Translations under genes and position numbers: made by a program
Shown here: piece by piece, positions 46,300 to 57,249 of the stretch
Position numbering within the stretch: position 1 is the stretch's first letter
How the letters are laid out: the number at the start of each line of letters is the position of its first letter
Notes under the pieces: model-generated
Seen by the model: only the letters and a program-made list of their open reading frames with translations
The model's database searches: none
What the model was told of the DNA's origin: nothing
Source: Mixophyes australis
Lineage: Eukaryota > Chordata > Amphibia > Anura > Limnodynastidae
DNA: 64,000 bases
NCBI GenBank assembly: GCA_036250195.1
Contig: JAVHZZ010000010.1
Location: forward strand, 81,575,257-81,639,256
Reading direction: 5' to 3'

Positions 46300-46650
46300 T
46301 ATGTTCTATTTATAAGGCACCACAAGGAGTCCATAGTGCCATACAGAGAACATATAGTAAGACATTACATGGAAAAACAGGACAAAACAAAACAAAAAAC
46401 AGTACAATAACAATATAAGTTAAACACTACACTATAGATAAAACAATATTTTGGCAAGGATTAGCATAACCAACACTAGATGGTAGGAGGGGGATGATGT
46501 CTCATTAAAACATGAAGCATGGGGAGACAAGCTGATCCTGTTTGCAATAAAGTGAGCATAGTAAACAGGATCAGGAATGAGAGTGATTTGGAGTGGGGAG
46601 ATGCTGGAGGAAGGGAAACCAGTGAGAAGAAGGATGCAATAGTCCAGACC
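46300..46650 (-). mobile_element. L2-like LINE 3' part, second subfamily, old copy
   Basis: TTATAAGGCACCACAAGGAG and CATAGTGCCATACAGAGAAC are diverged reverse complements of the tail at 46120-46160. Downstream text (GGATGCAATAGTCCAGACC) fits the antisense of the RT thumb region. Heavily decayed. Confidence 0.5.
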
Positions 46651-47108
46651 AATGGATCAAGGTCTTATTTTCCACAAGAGTCTAATATAATAATCACACT
46701 ACAATAACTTTTGAAGATTGCATGTGCAACCAAAAACATACAGTTCATACAGCTATAAAATCATATGTGGTCACATTATTAATTTTAAACCCATCCATCC
46801 GCTTTAAATTGATGGTGCCAGAATTCAAATGACAGAACCAGAAGTTGAATTACATTTGTTTGTTTTTTTACAGAATTTTACATTTTTGCTCCTGTTATAT
46901 ATCAACGTTCAATTTCTCAGTTCAGTCCAATCCAATGAGTAATGGCATATCTTTAACAAATGCAATCACTGTGGCTGTCCACTCAAAGTAATATTATTTG
47001 GTTTACCTGCTCTGTTTTATTTGTTTTACCTGCCTTGTTTGCCAGTATAGCACTTTTAATGACCATCAGTTTTTCTCTATGCAGTATGTAACATACTGCT
47101 GGCTCCTT
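46651..47108. other. Unclassified non-coding stretch
   Basis: No feature recognised. Confidence 0.4.
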
Positions 47109-47113
47109 AAGAG
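47109..47113. repeat. Left 5-bp target duplication of Gypsy
   Basis: AAGAG, identical to 50182-50186. Confidence 0.85.
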
Positions 47114-47555
47114 TGTCACGGTCCTGAGACTGGATAGGAGCCCAGTGGCAGGGAGGAAGGCTGGCTAACAGGAGATGAGATGGAAGAAAGGTCAAACAAT
47201 CCGGGTTTGGTACACAGAGAGGCATAGAGGTCCAAAGGTTGAGGCAGAAGCGTAGGGAGGGCAAGCTGAGGTCGGTACATGTGTAGTAAATGCGGGTAGA
47301 CAGGAACAGCAACAGGAGCAGGAGCAGGAGCTAGATCACAGGCACAGAGCACAATAATCAGGCGCTGGAGACAGGAACCGGCCAGGCTTTTATAGGAAGT
47401 CAAGGGGTGGAGCTATGGCATGCTGGAAGATCAGGAGATCACTGGAACTGATCCAGAACACCGAATAAAGGCAAAGAACTGTCCAGCAGCCAGAATATCT
47501 CAGTCAGCAGAGCAGCAGCCTGCGGAGGCAGAAGCCCTGGGTTCGAATCCTGACA
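47114..47555 (-). repeat. 3' LTR of Gypsy, 442 bp
   Basis: On the element strand it starts TGTCAGGATTCGAACCCAGG and ends CCGTGACA. The last 89 bp on the plus-strand right side match 50093-50181 with few changes. The opposite strand near 47540 reads GGTTCGAATCC, a perfect Pol III B-box consensus. Confidence 0.85.
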
Positions 47556-50092
47556 GTACTCCCCTCCTTCCAGTACGTCCTCTGGACGTCTCAGGAGCTG
47601 GCTTACCAGGATGTCTTTGGTGAAACAGTCCGGTCAATCTGGAGGCATGGACATTTTCTGCAGGCTCCCACAAATTTTCTTCTGGACCATATCCCCTCCA
47701 TTTTACAAAATATTGTAATCTATTTCTGTGCATTCTGTAGTCCAGGATCTCTTCAACAATAAATTCTTCTTCTCCTTCCACCATGACTGGTGGCGGTGGG
47801 GCTGAAATCCTGCCAGGAAAGGGGTTGTCTCAAAAGGGTTTGGGGGGAAATATGGAATACCGGATGTATTTTCATAGAGGCAGGAAGATCTAAGCGGAAG
47901 GCAACTTGACCAATTTAGGAAGAATTTTGAATGGCCCAATAAACTTTTGACCCAATTTTGGTGAGGGTATCTGCTGTTTAAGGTTTTTAGTGGATAGCCA
48001 GACCTTGGGCCTGATTCATTAAGGTTCTTAAATGAAGAGGATTCTCATTTCAGTCTCCTGGACAAAACCATGTTACAATGGAAGGGGTGCAAATAAGTGT
48101 TCTGTTTTACACATAAGTTAACTACTGACTGTTTTTTCATGTAACACACAAATATCAACTTTAAATTTCAGTGTACAAATAAGCTATCAAATATTTGTGT
48201 GTTACATGAAAAAACAGTCAGTATTTAACTTATGTGTAAAACAGAACACTTATTTGCACCCCTTCCATTGTAACATGGTTTTGTCCAGGAGACTGAAATG
48301 AGTATCCTCTTCATTTGAGATCCTTAATGAATCAGGCCCCTTGTCTCCAACATGAAAATTGGGTACAGCTCTACGGTGTCTGTTGGCAGCTTGTCTGTAA
48401 TGTTCCTGGTCTTCGCTCAAATTTTCAATAAGCCTTTTTTGAACTTCCTGTAATGTTCTGATTCTATCAGTCACCGTTGGAATTGATGTGGAAACCGTGA
48501 GATTTGGAATAAACGTTGGATGGAGTCCAAAGTTGGCATAGAAAGGTGTCTGGGAAATTGAACTGTGTTCAGAGTTATTGTAACAAAATTTAGCAGTGGG
48601 TAGAAAATTCATCCAATCATCTTGAAGGTAACTAATAAAACTTCTTAAATATTGTTTAAGTGTCTGATTAGTCCTTTCAGTCTGTCCATTAGACAGTGGG
48701 AGGAAAGCTGAGGACAGATTAATTTTTATTCCCAAAGCGGTGCAAAAACTTTTCCAGAGTTTAGAAGTGAACTGAACACCTCAATCAGAGACTATGTCAT
48801 CAGGGATGCCATGAAGCCTAAATATTTCCTGAATTAGAAGCTCTGCGGTCTGCTCAGCAGAGGGTACTCCTCTAGCAGGAATAAAATGAGCCATCTTAGT
48901 TAGACGGTCCACTGCCACCATAAATGTTGTCATACCTTTCGAAGGAGGTAGATTAACTATTAAATCTATCAAGATAGAGCTCCAGGGATGAAATGGAATG
49001 GGAAGAGGTTGTAGCAAGCTTAGTGGTGAGGAGTGAGGAGATTCGGGTGCATGTCAGACACGATGAAACATATTTTTTAACATCACTTTTACACTTTGGC
49101 CACCAAAAGAAACGTGCCAACAATGTCCAGCGGATTTGGAATCATGGACCTGAATTTCAATACTTCAATTCGTACTGACTCGGGTACATAAAGGCGATGA
49201 AGCTGAGTCCAGTAGCCATTATTAAAAGTTAAATTAACATCTGAAGAAGGACTTCTGAGGAAAGGATCAGTGTCATAACCTTTCTTCAAAATAGAGAGTA
49301 AATTTGTAGGAACAGTTGCCCCTAAGAAGTTGTGCTTAGGTAGAATAGTCTTTCCAGAATCTTCTTCTAGATGCGGCTCAGAGAACATTCTTGAGAGTGC
49401 ATCTGCTTTGCCATTTCCGGATCCGGGTCGGTAAGAAATTATGAACTTAAAGCGAGAGAAGAATAAAGTCCATCTGGCCTGTCTAGTAGACAGTTGTTTA
49501 TCAGTGCGTAAAAATTCAAGATTTCTGTGATCAGTAAGGACTGTCATGGGGTGGATAGAACCCTCAAGAAGGTGTCTCCATTCTGAGAAAGCACACTTAA
49601 TGGCCGTGTAATTCCTTGTTCCCAATATCATAGTTTTTCTCAGCTGATGTCATCTGGCGAGAAAAATAAGAACAAGGATGCAACAACATCTTCTCACCGA
49701 TACGTTGAGAAAAAATTGCTCCCACTGCAGAATCAGAGGCATCAACTTCGACAATAAAGGGTAATTCAGGATTTGGATGTATCAGGATTGGTGCTGATGT
49801 CAAAAGAGTCTTATGTTAGGTAAAGGCTTCTTGAGATTCAGGTGACCATTCAAAAGGAACGCCCTTCTTTGTAAGTTGCGTAATAGGATAAACGATTCCA
49901 GAAAAGTTTCTTATGAATCTTCGGTTAAAATTGACAAAACCAATAAACCATTGTACTTGTTTTTTGCTCTTAGGTACAGGCCAGTTAATGACTGCATCAA
50001 TCTTACTGAGATCCATGCTCAGACCATCAGGGGAAATTATGTATCCTAAGAATTAATTCTTGGCTTGTTCAAATTCACACTTTTCCAATTGG
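47556..50092 (-). pseudogene. Gypsy pol: RT end, RNase H, integrase, chromodomain
   Basis: Order on the minus strand: RT C-terminus (50080-49815; ISPDGLSMD, WFIGFVNFNRRFIRNFS); RNase H (49800-49380; [35 protein letters not shown]); a decayed integrase zinc region; integrase core (49000-48640) with SILIDLIVNLPPSKG, VSD then a stop then GVQF, and NGQTERTNQ supplying the D,D,E residues; and a chromodomain (47790-47620; FIVEEILDYR, YFVKWRGYG, NLWEPAENV) that in chromoviruses binds methylated histone tails to steer insertion. The stop after VSD is TGA for the usual CGA Arg codon, a CpG-type change. Another stop lies in RNase H near 49630. Confidence 0.85.
48007..48339. mobile_element. Palindromic MITE nested in Gypsy, with 3-bp TSD
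   Basis: GGGCCTGATTCATTAAGG to CCTTAATGAATCAGGCCC, 333 bp, flanked by CTT at 48004-48006 and 48340-48342. It sits between FHVGDK and VWLSTKNL codons of Gypsy pol. The 3-bp duplication points to PIF/Harbinger. It inserted after the Gypsy did, and its arms are the best matched of the family here. Confidence 0.9.
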
Positions 50093-50181
50093 AAAGGAAA
50101 GGAACTGTCCAGCAGCCAAAATAGCTAAGTCAGCAGAGCAGCAGTCCATGGAGGCAGAAGCCCTGGGTTCGAATCCTGACA
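50093..50181 (-). repeat. Remnant of the 5' LTR, 89 bp
   Basis: AACTGTCCAGCAGCCAAAAT to GTTCGAATCCTGACA parallels the right side of the LTR at 47467-47555. It joins directly to reverse transcriptase coding sequence at 50092. Confidence 0.85.
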
Positions 50182-50186
50182 AAGAG
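50182..50186. repeat. Right 5-bp target duplication of Gypsy
   Basis: AAGAG, identical to 47109-47113. Confidence 0.85.
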
Positions 50187-51027
50187 ACATGTCTATTATG
50201 AGTCAATGATACACAACGTATTATCCAATCAGAACTAGGTTGGTGATAAGTTACACTCTAGAAATGCATCATAATAACTTTTGTTTTCTAATACCCTGTT
50301 CACACTGCCTCAAAAACCTGGGTTATTGCTGGGGCAAGTCCCGATGCACCGGGTCGAGGCTGAGTGTGAACGGGAAATGTGAAAGTGGTATCAGTGTGTA
50401 CCATAATATTACCCCACAGCTTTTCCTGAATTCCCCATGTTAACAAGCAGTTTACAAGTGTTTCCCTAAATAAGCAGCACTCATGCACTAGCCTCATGTA
50501 AATACACCACCAGCAAGTAGACTGACCACTGCCTGAACCACAGATTTCCTTCTTTGCTAATTTGCCATGGCCTTAATAGTGTACAAACCTCACCCAGTTC
50601 TAAAGGCTTATTTCTGATGTTCTACAGTCAATACAATCAGTAATTTTATATTAATTTATGTAGAAATTGTTTATCTCCATGGTGCATTGGGCCATACTAT
50701 TGCCAAATCTGAAAAACAATGAACTGCCTTGCTTCAAACTTATTTTATATTTGTTTCAAGTAGAATCCTAGGATAACATTTCACTTTAGACCTTGATTTC
50801 ACTTGAAATTGGAGGAGCAGAAATTGAGTAAATATTGAAGCTTGCTAACATTTTGCCCCAGACAATCTGGAATTCTCACTTCAGCCAGTAGCAAGCTGAT
50901 AACACTCTCCGCTCAGTATAGAGTCTTACAGAATCTGCCCTCTGCCAACACTCAGCATTTTGTACTGGATTATCTCATATTGCTCCATTCAGAAAAAATA
51001 CAATTAAATTAATGATGCAAAACATGA
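50187..51027. other. Unclassified; possible small MITE
   Basis: Near 50293-50370 GTTCACACTGCC and GAGTGTGAACGGG form loose inverted ends around ACCTGGGTTATTGCTGG and ACCGGGTCG, as in some frog MITEs. Nothing else is recognised. Confidence 0.3.
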
Positions 51028-51343
51028 GGGGCCTGAGTCATTAAGGAGAGCAAAGCATAAAAAAGGAGGAACTTTGGACAAAACCATGTTGCATTGGAGG
51101 GGGAGGTAAATATAAAATCTGGGGACAGATTTATAGTTAGGATAGGGCATGTCCTAGATCAACTTTAAATTTCAGTGTAAAAATAAAGCTAGTAAGTATT
51201 TGTACGTTAAGTGTAAAAAGAGACAATATTTAACTTATCTGCAAAATAATAAACTAGTTTTCATCCCTTGCATTGTAACATGGTTTGTCCCAGAGAACAT
51301 TTACTCCTTTTTTTGCCTTACTTTCCTTAATGACTCAGGCCCG
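51028..51343. mobile_element. MITE, GGGCCTGAGTCATT subfamily, copy 1
   Basis: GGGCCTGAGTCATTAAGGAG to CCTTAATGACTCAGGCCC. The inside keeps GGACAAAACCATGTTGCATT and CAACTTTAAATTTCAGTGTA of the GGGCCTGATTC family. Its left arm differs (GGAGGGGGAGGTAAATATAA), so the palindrome is only partial. Confidence 0.8.
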
Positions 51344-51843
51344 AGGTGTTCTGTAAATCTGCTCGGGAACTGCAAATTGGCAGCATATCCTTTCTGTATT
51401 TGGGTCCCAATATCAGGAAAATACTTTTCCGTTGGTAAACACTCATCTGCTCTCTCGATCTGTCAATGTTTAATGAGCTGTCTGCACAGTATGACAATGA
51501 ACATCTCGTACAACAAACACCACTCAAGCCGTGGTGGAAACACGCAGCGTGGCTTCATCCTCCCACTCAGGGAGCAATGTAAACAAGCAGAGCGGAACTG
51601 ATGCTGGCAATAATGTAAATGTTGATTACTATTATCTACACTGAGATTGAAGGACAACTACACTGTATGCAAGATACGTTAATTGTAGAGACTAGGCATT
51701 GTTTATTTACATTCTAACATGGTTCAAAAGGAAATTCTTTTCGCCATACAGCACAAGCAATTATTCAAAAACAACAATTTAAAAAAAAAATTATGCATGT
51801 AGTCCAAGTAAAAGAAGTCTTTATTTTCATGAAAATACTTTAA
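51344..51843. other. Spacer between two related MITEs
   Basis: About 500 bp with no feature recognised; an A tract is at 51781-51790. Two copies this close suggest either local transposition or a duplicated block, but the flanks do not match. Confidence 0.4.
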
Positions 51844-52165
51844 GAGTCTGAGTCATTAAGGAGAGCAAAGCATAAAAAATGAGTAACTTTGCACCTGGGC
51901 AAAACCATATTGCATTGGAGGGGGAGGTAAATTTAAAATGTGGGGACAGATTTATAGTTGGGGTAGTGCATGTCCTAGATCAACTTTAAATTTCAGTTTA
52001 AAAATGAAGCTATCAAGTATTTGTGTGCTAGATGAAAAAAAAACAGCCAGTATTTAATTTATGTGCAAAATAATAAACTCCGTTGCACCCCTTGCATTGT
52101 AACATGGTTTGTCCCGGAAAACATCTACTCCTCTTTTTGCCTTACTTTCCTTAATGACTCAGGCC
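51844..52165. mobile_element. MITE, GGGCCTGAGTCATT subfamily, copy 2
   Basis: GAGTCTGAGTCATTAAGGAG to CCTTAATGACTCAGGCC, colinear with copy 1, with the same GGGGACAGATTTATAGTTRG block. The left terminal bases are mutated. Confidence 0.8.
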
Positions 52166-53491
52166 ATTTGAGTATTTTATGAAAGCACTTCTAGAAAATG
52201 CTGGTACTGCGGCTTGTGATGATGGATGTATGCATGTAGAAATTTTTGACTTGTAAAAGACTTTACCAGGAAAAAGAACATATTGTAAGTAATTACAGGT
52301 GACCTCTGAGGGTGGTTGCTAGTTTTGGATTAGCAATGAGGGTCACAGCTGCTGATCACTACTGATCACATCACTGCATTCACTGGCTTTCAATGTAACC
52401 ACTAAACAGCCAACCTGACCACAGATACCTCCTATCACTCCTCTCTCTTTGCAGCTCCAGTCTCTATTACTGTGGGGCCTCTTTATGAAGCCCTAAATCT
52501 TGTAAATCTTGAAGAAACGGCTTTTTTCACATGGGTTAGATATTTTTAAACACCACGTTTATTTAAGAACAGTCTAACACAGGAGATATTGGAGTCCCCA
52601 GAATGCTCAAAGGGGACTGTGGTCTGGGTAATTTTATCAAGCTCTGAAAAGCTTAGCTTTGTGGAGTATGACCACAAGCCAGTGAGTCCTATGGGGAAAG
52701 CATCTCAGGAGAGGGGTCTTTGGATCCCACTCCGGCAGGATTGCTGCTCTCCCCTGGCTTTAGTGCGAGGGGGGGGGGGCTATCAAATCAATGGTGGTCA
52801 GTGGCAGCAACAGGAAGCCAATTGTGAGGCTGCCTGTTGCTGATTTGCCTCAGACAGGAAGTGCTCACTTCACTTCCTGTCTGAGCAGCGAGGAGCGATG
52901 CAGCAGACGAGCACCTGAAGGTGAGTGGTCCTGAGTTGGTGTTGTGTGTGAGGGCAGCAGGGATGGTGGGGTGATGTCAATGTTGTGTGTCTTTGTGATA
53001 ACACGGGGCTTGTGGCAATGTAGTGTGTGTGATGGCACAGGAGGCTTTTGGCAATTTAGTGTGTGTGATGGCACAGGTGGCCTGTGGCAATGTAATGTGT
53101 GAGGTAGGTAGTGGCTAATTAATGGATGTTATTTTGTTTGTGGAGTGATAGTGGGGCAATTTAATTTAATAGTGGGGTTGGTGCAGACTTACCAATGTAG
53201 GGTGGGTTGATTAATTTAATGTTGGGGTGGTTTGGGCGCTATTAATTAAATGTGTGGCAGAGTTTTGGAAAAAGGATTGCTATTTCTTAAAAGTGAATGC
53301 AAATTATTTAATGTATGGTAGGAAATAGGTTTATTTAATAAATGTGATTACTATTCAATGTTGGGGTTGTTTGGGGGAAATAGGTTTTTTTATTAAAGGT
53401 GAATAAAATTATTTTACAGTCAGGCTGGCTACAAGAAAGAGGCACTAATAATAAGTTTTGATTTAATGTCATGTCTATGATATAATGTAAT
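52166..53491. other. Low-complexity and small repeats, unclassified
   Basis: Holds a perfect 15-bp hairpin at 52849-52885 and a few ~37-bp GT-rich units at about 52975-53100 (TGTGGCAATGTARTGTGTG, GATGGCACAGG). No coding signal. Confidence 0.5.
52849..52885. repeat. Perfect 15-bp inverted repeat
   Basis: CTCAGACAGGAAGTG, a 7-bp loop, CACTTCCTGTCTGAG. Confidence 0.9.
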
Positions 53492-53848
53492 GTCTATGAT
53501 AACCATTCACACAGCAATACTACCTCTGACTAAATTGTTGGCTGTGTTAATTTCCTTGTGTCTCTCAGTCCTTCCGGCCACAGCAGCTGTGATGACAGAA
53601 ATGTCCTATACTGCTTTTAGTCATTTACTGAAATGGGTATTGCAATTGTAAACCTTTCATTATCACGGACACTCTGCAGATTGTGCAGACTGAGACTCTA
53701 TGATAACCATTCACACAGCAATACCACCTCTGACTAAATTGTTAACTGTGTTAATTTTCTTGTGTCTGAGTCCTTCCAGGCCACAGCAACTGTGATGGCA
53801 GGAATGTCCTAGACTGCTTTTAGTCATTTACTGAAATGTGTATTGCAG
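53492..53848. repeat. Direct duplication of a ~155-bp block
   Basis: TCTATGATAACCATTCACAC starts both 53492 and 53697. Both copies continue through GACTAAATTGTTRRCTGTGT and TTTAGTCATTTACTGAAATG. Differences are scattered substitutions and one 4-bp indel (CTCT), so the duplication is old. Confidence 0.85.
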
Positions 53849-54559
53849 GCATTTCTGTCACTAATCACCCAGTTTATTGCCATTGTATGAGGAATCTAAT
53901 TATGTAGTGGTGGTTAATTAATCCATATTTCAGAACCAGAAACATTTTCATTCCACCAATGTCCAAGCTATGTGTGATGCACATAATATTTTATAGTTAA
54001 TAGAATAATTTGTAAACCCTGGCAAAAAAAGGGGTACAGTGTCAGAGAACAATAGTCCAGGAATGTACACAAAGCTAGTTTTGTTAGATTGTAGAGAATA
54101 CAGATAATTACTTGAATCAGCTTGTTTTATTTCTGCAGGGGGATCTTTGTCCCTATCAACTTGTCCGACACCCTTGACTTCATGGGTATCTATGCAGGGC
54201 AAGATGATATCCTCAAGAAGCGGTCCACCACTAGTCCCTTTAGTTTGACGGTGGCATTTCTGCCATTTGTCTTTCAGGTGCCACTCTAATTCCTGCCCTC
54301 TGTGAATAGAAGAAAACATAATAATTTAAGACGGTAATGTATTGTCTTGTAAAACTAAAGTCATGTGAATGTGGAGGAGAGAGAGCGAGATAGGGACAGG
54401 GAGCAGGGAAGGGATAGAGAGAGGGAGGGATATCTCTCTCTCTCTCACACTAATCACCAAATAATGTGTACCTGAACATAAAGCTATTATCAGACACCAA
54501 AATCCTATGACAAAGTAATTGTGTGTTAATTTAGATTTAGTTACTCACCTCTTCTGATC
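53849..54559. other. Unclassified non-coding stretch
   Basis: No domain. A CT/GA-rich stretch at 54375-54448. The minus frame 53948-54319 shows no family signature. Confidence 0.4.
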
Positions 54560-55262
54560 TCAGGGAAGCAGCAGAAGTAGTGGTAGTAATAGTTGTAGTA
54601 GTGGTAGTAGTAGTTGTAGTAGTAGTAGCAGCAGCAGTAGTAGTAGTAGTTGTAGTGATATTGGTAATAATAGTGGTAGTAGTGGTAGCAGTAGTAGTGA
54701 TAGCAGTAGTAGTAGAAGCAGTAGTAGAAGTGGTAGTAGTGGTAGCAGTAGAAGTAGCAGTAGTAGTGGTGTGGTAGAAGTAGTAGCAGTAGTAGTAGTG
54801 ATATTAGTAGTAGTAGTAGCAATAGTAGCGGTGTGGTAGTAGTGATAGTAGAAGTAGTAGTAGCAGTGGTAGTAATAGTAGTAGTAGTGATAGCAGTAGT
54901 AGTAGTAGTAGTGGTAGTAGTAGTAGCAGTAGTAGTAGTGATAGCAGTAACAGTAGTAGTAGTAGTATTAGTAGTAGTAGTGGTGGTAGTAATAGCAGTA
55001 GTAGTGGTGATAGTAGTAGTAGTAGTAGTAGTAGCACTAGTAGTAGTGATATTAGTAGTAGTAGTAGTAGTAGTAGTGATAGCAGTAACAGTAGTAGTAT
55101 TAGTAGTAGTGGTAGTAATAGCAGAAGTAGTAGTGGTAGTAGTAGTAGCATTAGCAGTAGTAGTAGCAGTAGTGATAGCAGTAGTAGTAGAAGTAGTAGT
55201 GGTAGTAGTGGCAGTAGTAGTAGTAGTAGTAGTAGTAGTGATAGCAGTAGTAGTAGTAGACC
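54560..55262. repeat. (TAG/GTA)n tract of about 700 bp
   Basis: Almost unbroken trinucleotide repeat on the plus strand (TAG with GTG, CAG and AAG variants). It ends exactly where the CR1 LINE 3' end starts. Because all variants keep the 3-bp step, long Val-rich and Leu-rich frames appear on both strands; they are artefacts. Confidence 0.95.
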
Positions 55263-57075
55263 CAATATTGCAGTCCTATTTTTACCCTATATCCACTGCT
55301 ATCCTTCATTTTAATAAACATTCGCATCCCTGGATAAACTTTTCCGTAAAAAAATTGTCTAACCCTTTCTTAAACATATCTATTGAATCTGCCATCACAA
55401 CCTTCCCTGGCAGTGAATTCCATATCTTGACTGCCCTTACTGTAAAGAACCCCTTCCTTTGCTGGTTGTGAAATTTCCTCTCCTCTATCCATAGGTGGTG
55501 ACCGCGTATCCTGTGTATAGTCCTTGGGGCAAAATGTTCCCATGAAAGTTCTCTGTATTGACCCTTAATGTATTTGTACATAGTAATCATATCTCCTCTT
55601 AGACGCCTCTTTTCTAAAGTAAACATGCCTAAACTGGCTAACCTTTCCTCATAACTTAATGACTCCATACCCTTTATCAATTTTGTCGCCCTTCTCTGAA
55701 CCTCTTTTAGTTACAAATTATCTTTTTTATAGAGTGGTGCCCAGAACTGTACTGCATATTCAAGATGAGGTTTTACCAACGATTTATACAGTGGCAAAAT
55801 TACACTGTCTTCCCCTGAATCTATAACCCTTTTTATGCATGCCAATACTTTATTTGCCTTTGCAGCTGCTGCTTGACATTGAACACTATTGCTAAGTCTA
55901 CTATCTACAAGCACTCCCAAATCCTTTTCCATTATAGATTCTCCTAAATGAATTCCATTTAGTTTATAGATTGCTTTCTTGTTTTTGATCCCTAAATGCA
56001 TAACCTTACATTTATCTATGTTAAACCTCATATTCCATTTGGCCGCCCAATCCTAGAGTTTATTTAAGTCCCTCTGTAGAGAAGCTACATCTTGCTCTGA
56101 TTTTATTACCTTACAGAGTTTAGTGTCTGCAAAAATAGAAACTTTACTCTCTAAACCATCATCAAGGTCATTAATAAATATATTAAAAAGAAGTGGCCCC
56201 AACACGGAACCTTGAGGTACTCCACTTAAAACTTTTGACCAATTAGAACATGTTCAATTTATCACAACTCTATGTTCCCTATTCTCTAACCAATTTTTGA
56301 TCCAAGTACAAAAGTTGTTTTCTAGACCCAGTTCCCTTATTTTGTAAACCAACCTCTTGTGTGGCACTGTATCAAAGGCCTTTGCAAAATCTAAGTAGAC
56401 CACATCTACTGTGCTTTCCTGGTCTAAATTCCCACAAACTTCCTCGTAGAAACTATCTAGATTAGTTTGACATGACCTATCCCTCACAAATCCATGCTGA
56501 TTCCCACTAATAATCTTATTGCGCACCAAGCAATCCTGAATACTATTCCTTACTATACCTTCCAGTAGTTTCCCCACTATTGATGTCGGGCTTACAGGTC
56601 TATAATTCCCTGGTTGTGATCTCGTCCCCTTTTAAACAACGGCACCACATCTGCTATTCGCCAGTCCCTTGGTATTGAGTCTGATGAGATTGAATCTATG
56701 AATATTAAGAATAGCGGTCTAGCTATTTCTGAGTTTAGCTCCATAAGAACCCTTGGGTGTATACCATCTGGACCTGGAGCTTTATTTATCTTAATATTCT
56801 TCAGTCGCTTTTGGACTTCTTCCTCTGTCAACCAAGTACTAATTAATAGTAGGGTTTCATTTCCATTTTTTTGTATTAGTCCTACCATTTTTTCCTCTCT
56901 AGTAAATATTAAAGAAAAGAAAGTGTTTAATACCTCTGCTTTTCCTTAGTATAATTTATCAATTCACCTACCTCACTTATTAGGGGTCCTATATTATCTT
57001 TTTCAATCCTTTTGTCATTTATATACTTAAAAAACTTTTTGTAGTTTTATCTTACTTTCTTTTGCACCTTTTCTT
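55263..57075 (-). mobile_element. CR1 LINE, reverse transcriptase half
   Basis: A CR1-family non-LTR retrotransposon on the minus strand with a very short 3' UTR (55263-55302). It contains the whole reverse transcriptase but no endonuclease; the 5' end is truncated near 57075 next to a SINE piece. Its 3' end abuts the TAG tract. Confidence 0.88.
55303..57062 (-). pseudogene. CR1 ORF2 reverse transcriptase, catalytic box damaged
   Basis: Order on the minus strand: FFKYINDKRIEKDNIGPL (57030-56975), INKAPGPDGIHPRVL (56800-56755), LPVSLTS-equivalent lost at a frameshift near 56595, KLLEGIVRNSIQDCL (56575-56530), YLDFAKAFDTVPHKRL (56405-56355, first catalytic Asp present), SGVPQGSVLGP (56230-56195), then SIFADTKLC at 56145-56115. 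CR1 elements have FADDTKL here; one Asp codon is missing, so the active-site pair is broken. The thumb region follows (DLGVLVD, LVKPHLEYAVQFWAP) and the C-terminus ends GFFTVRAVKIWNSLP...FTEKFIQGCE. Stops lie near 56254 and 55710. Confidence 0.85.
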
Positions 57076-57085
57076 TTTTTTTGCA

Positions 57086-57242
57086 GTGCTCACTAATTCC
57101 GCAGCATTGTACAGAGCACTCATTCACATCGGTACCTTCCCCTTTGGAGCTTACAGTCTAAATTCCCTAACATAAACACACACGCACAGACAGACAGAGA
57201 GACAGTCTAAGTCTCAATTTTGATAGCAGCCAATTAACCTAC
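57086..57242 (-). mobile_element. SINE 3' fragment
   Basis: CACTAATTCCGCAGCATTGT, GGAGCTTACAGTCTAAATTC, a CA/GA run, and TTGATAGCAGCCAATTAACC. The terminal GAT tail and the tRNA head are missing. Confidence 0.8.
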
Positions 57243-57249
57243 TGCTCTC

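Larger units (their letters stand above)
47114..50181 (-). mobile_element. Ty3/Gypsy chromovirus, internally deleted, with TSD
   Basis: A 3068-bp provirus-like copy on the minus strand, bounded by TGTCACGG on the left and CCTGACA on the right (TG...CA ends) and by AAGAG on both sides. It keeps one full LTR (47114-47555), an 89-bp outer piece of the 5' LTR (50093-50181), and pol from late reverse transcriptase to the chromodomain. Gag, protease and most reverse transcriptase are missing. Because both outer ends and the duplication survive, the loss was an internal deletion after insertion or a defective copy that integrated. A MITE is nested at 48007-48339. Confidence 0.9.

Noticed and set aside
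54580..55471. Long Val-rich (plus) and Leu-rich (minus) open frames
   Set aside because: They are the trinucleotide tract read in frame, with no start context, composition or domain of a real protein.
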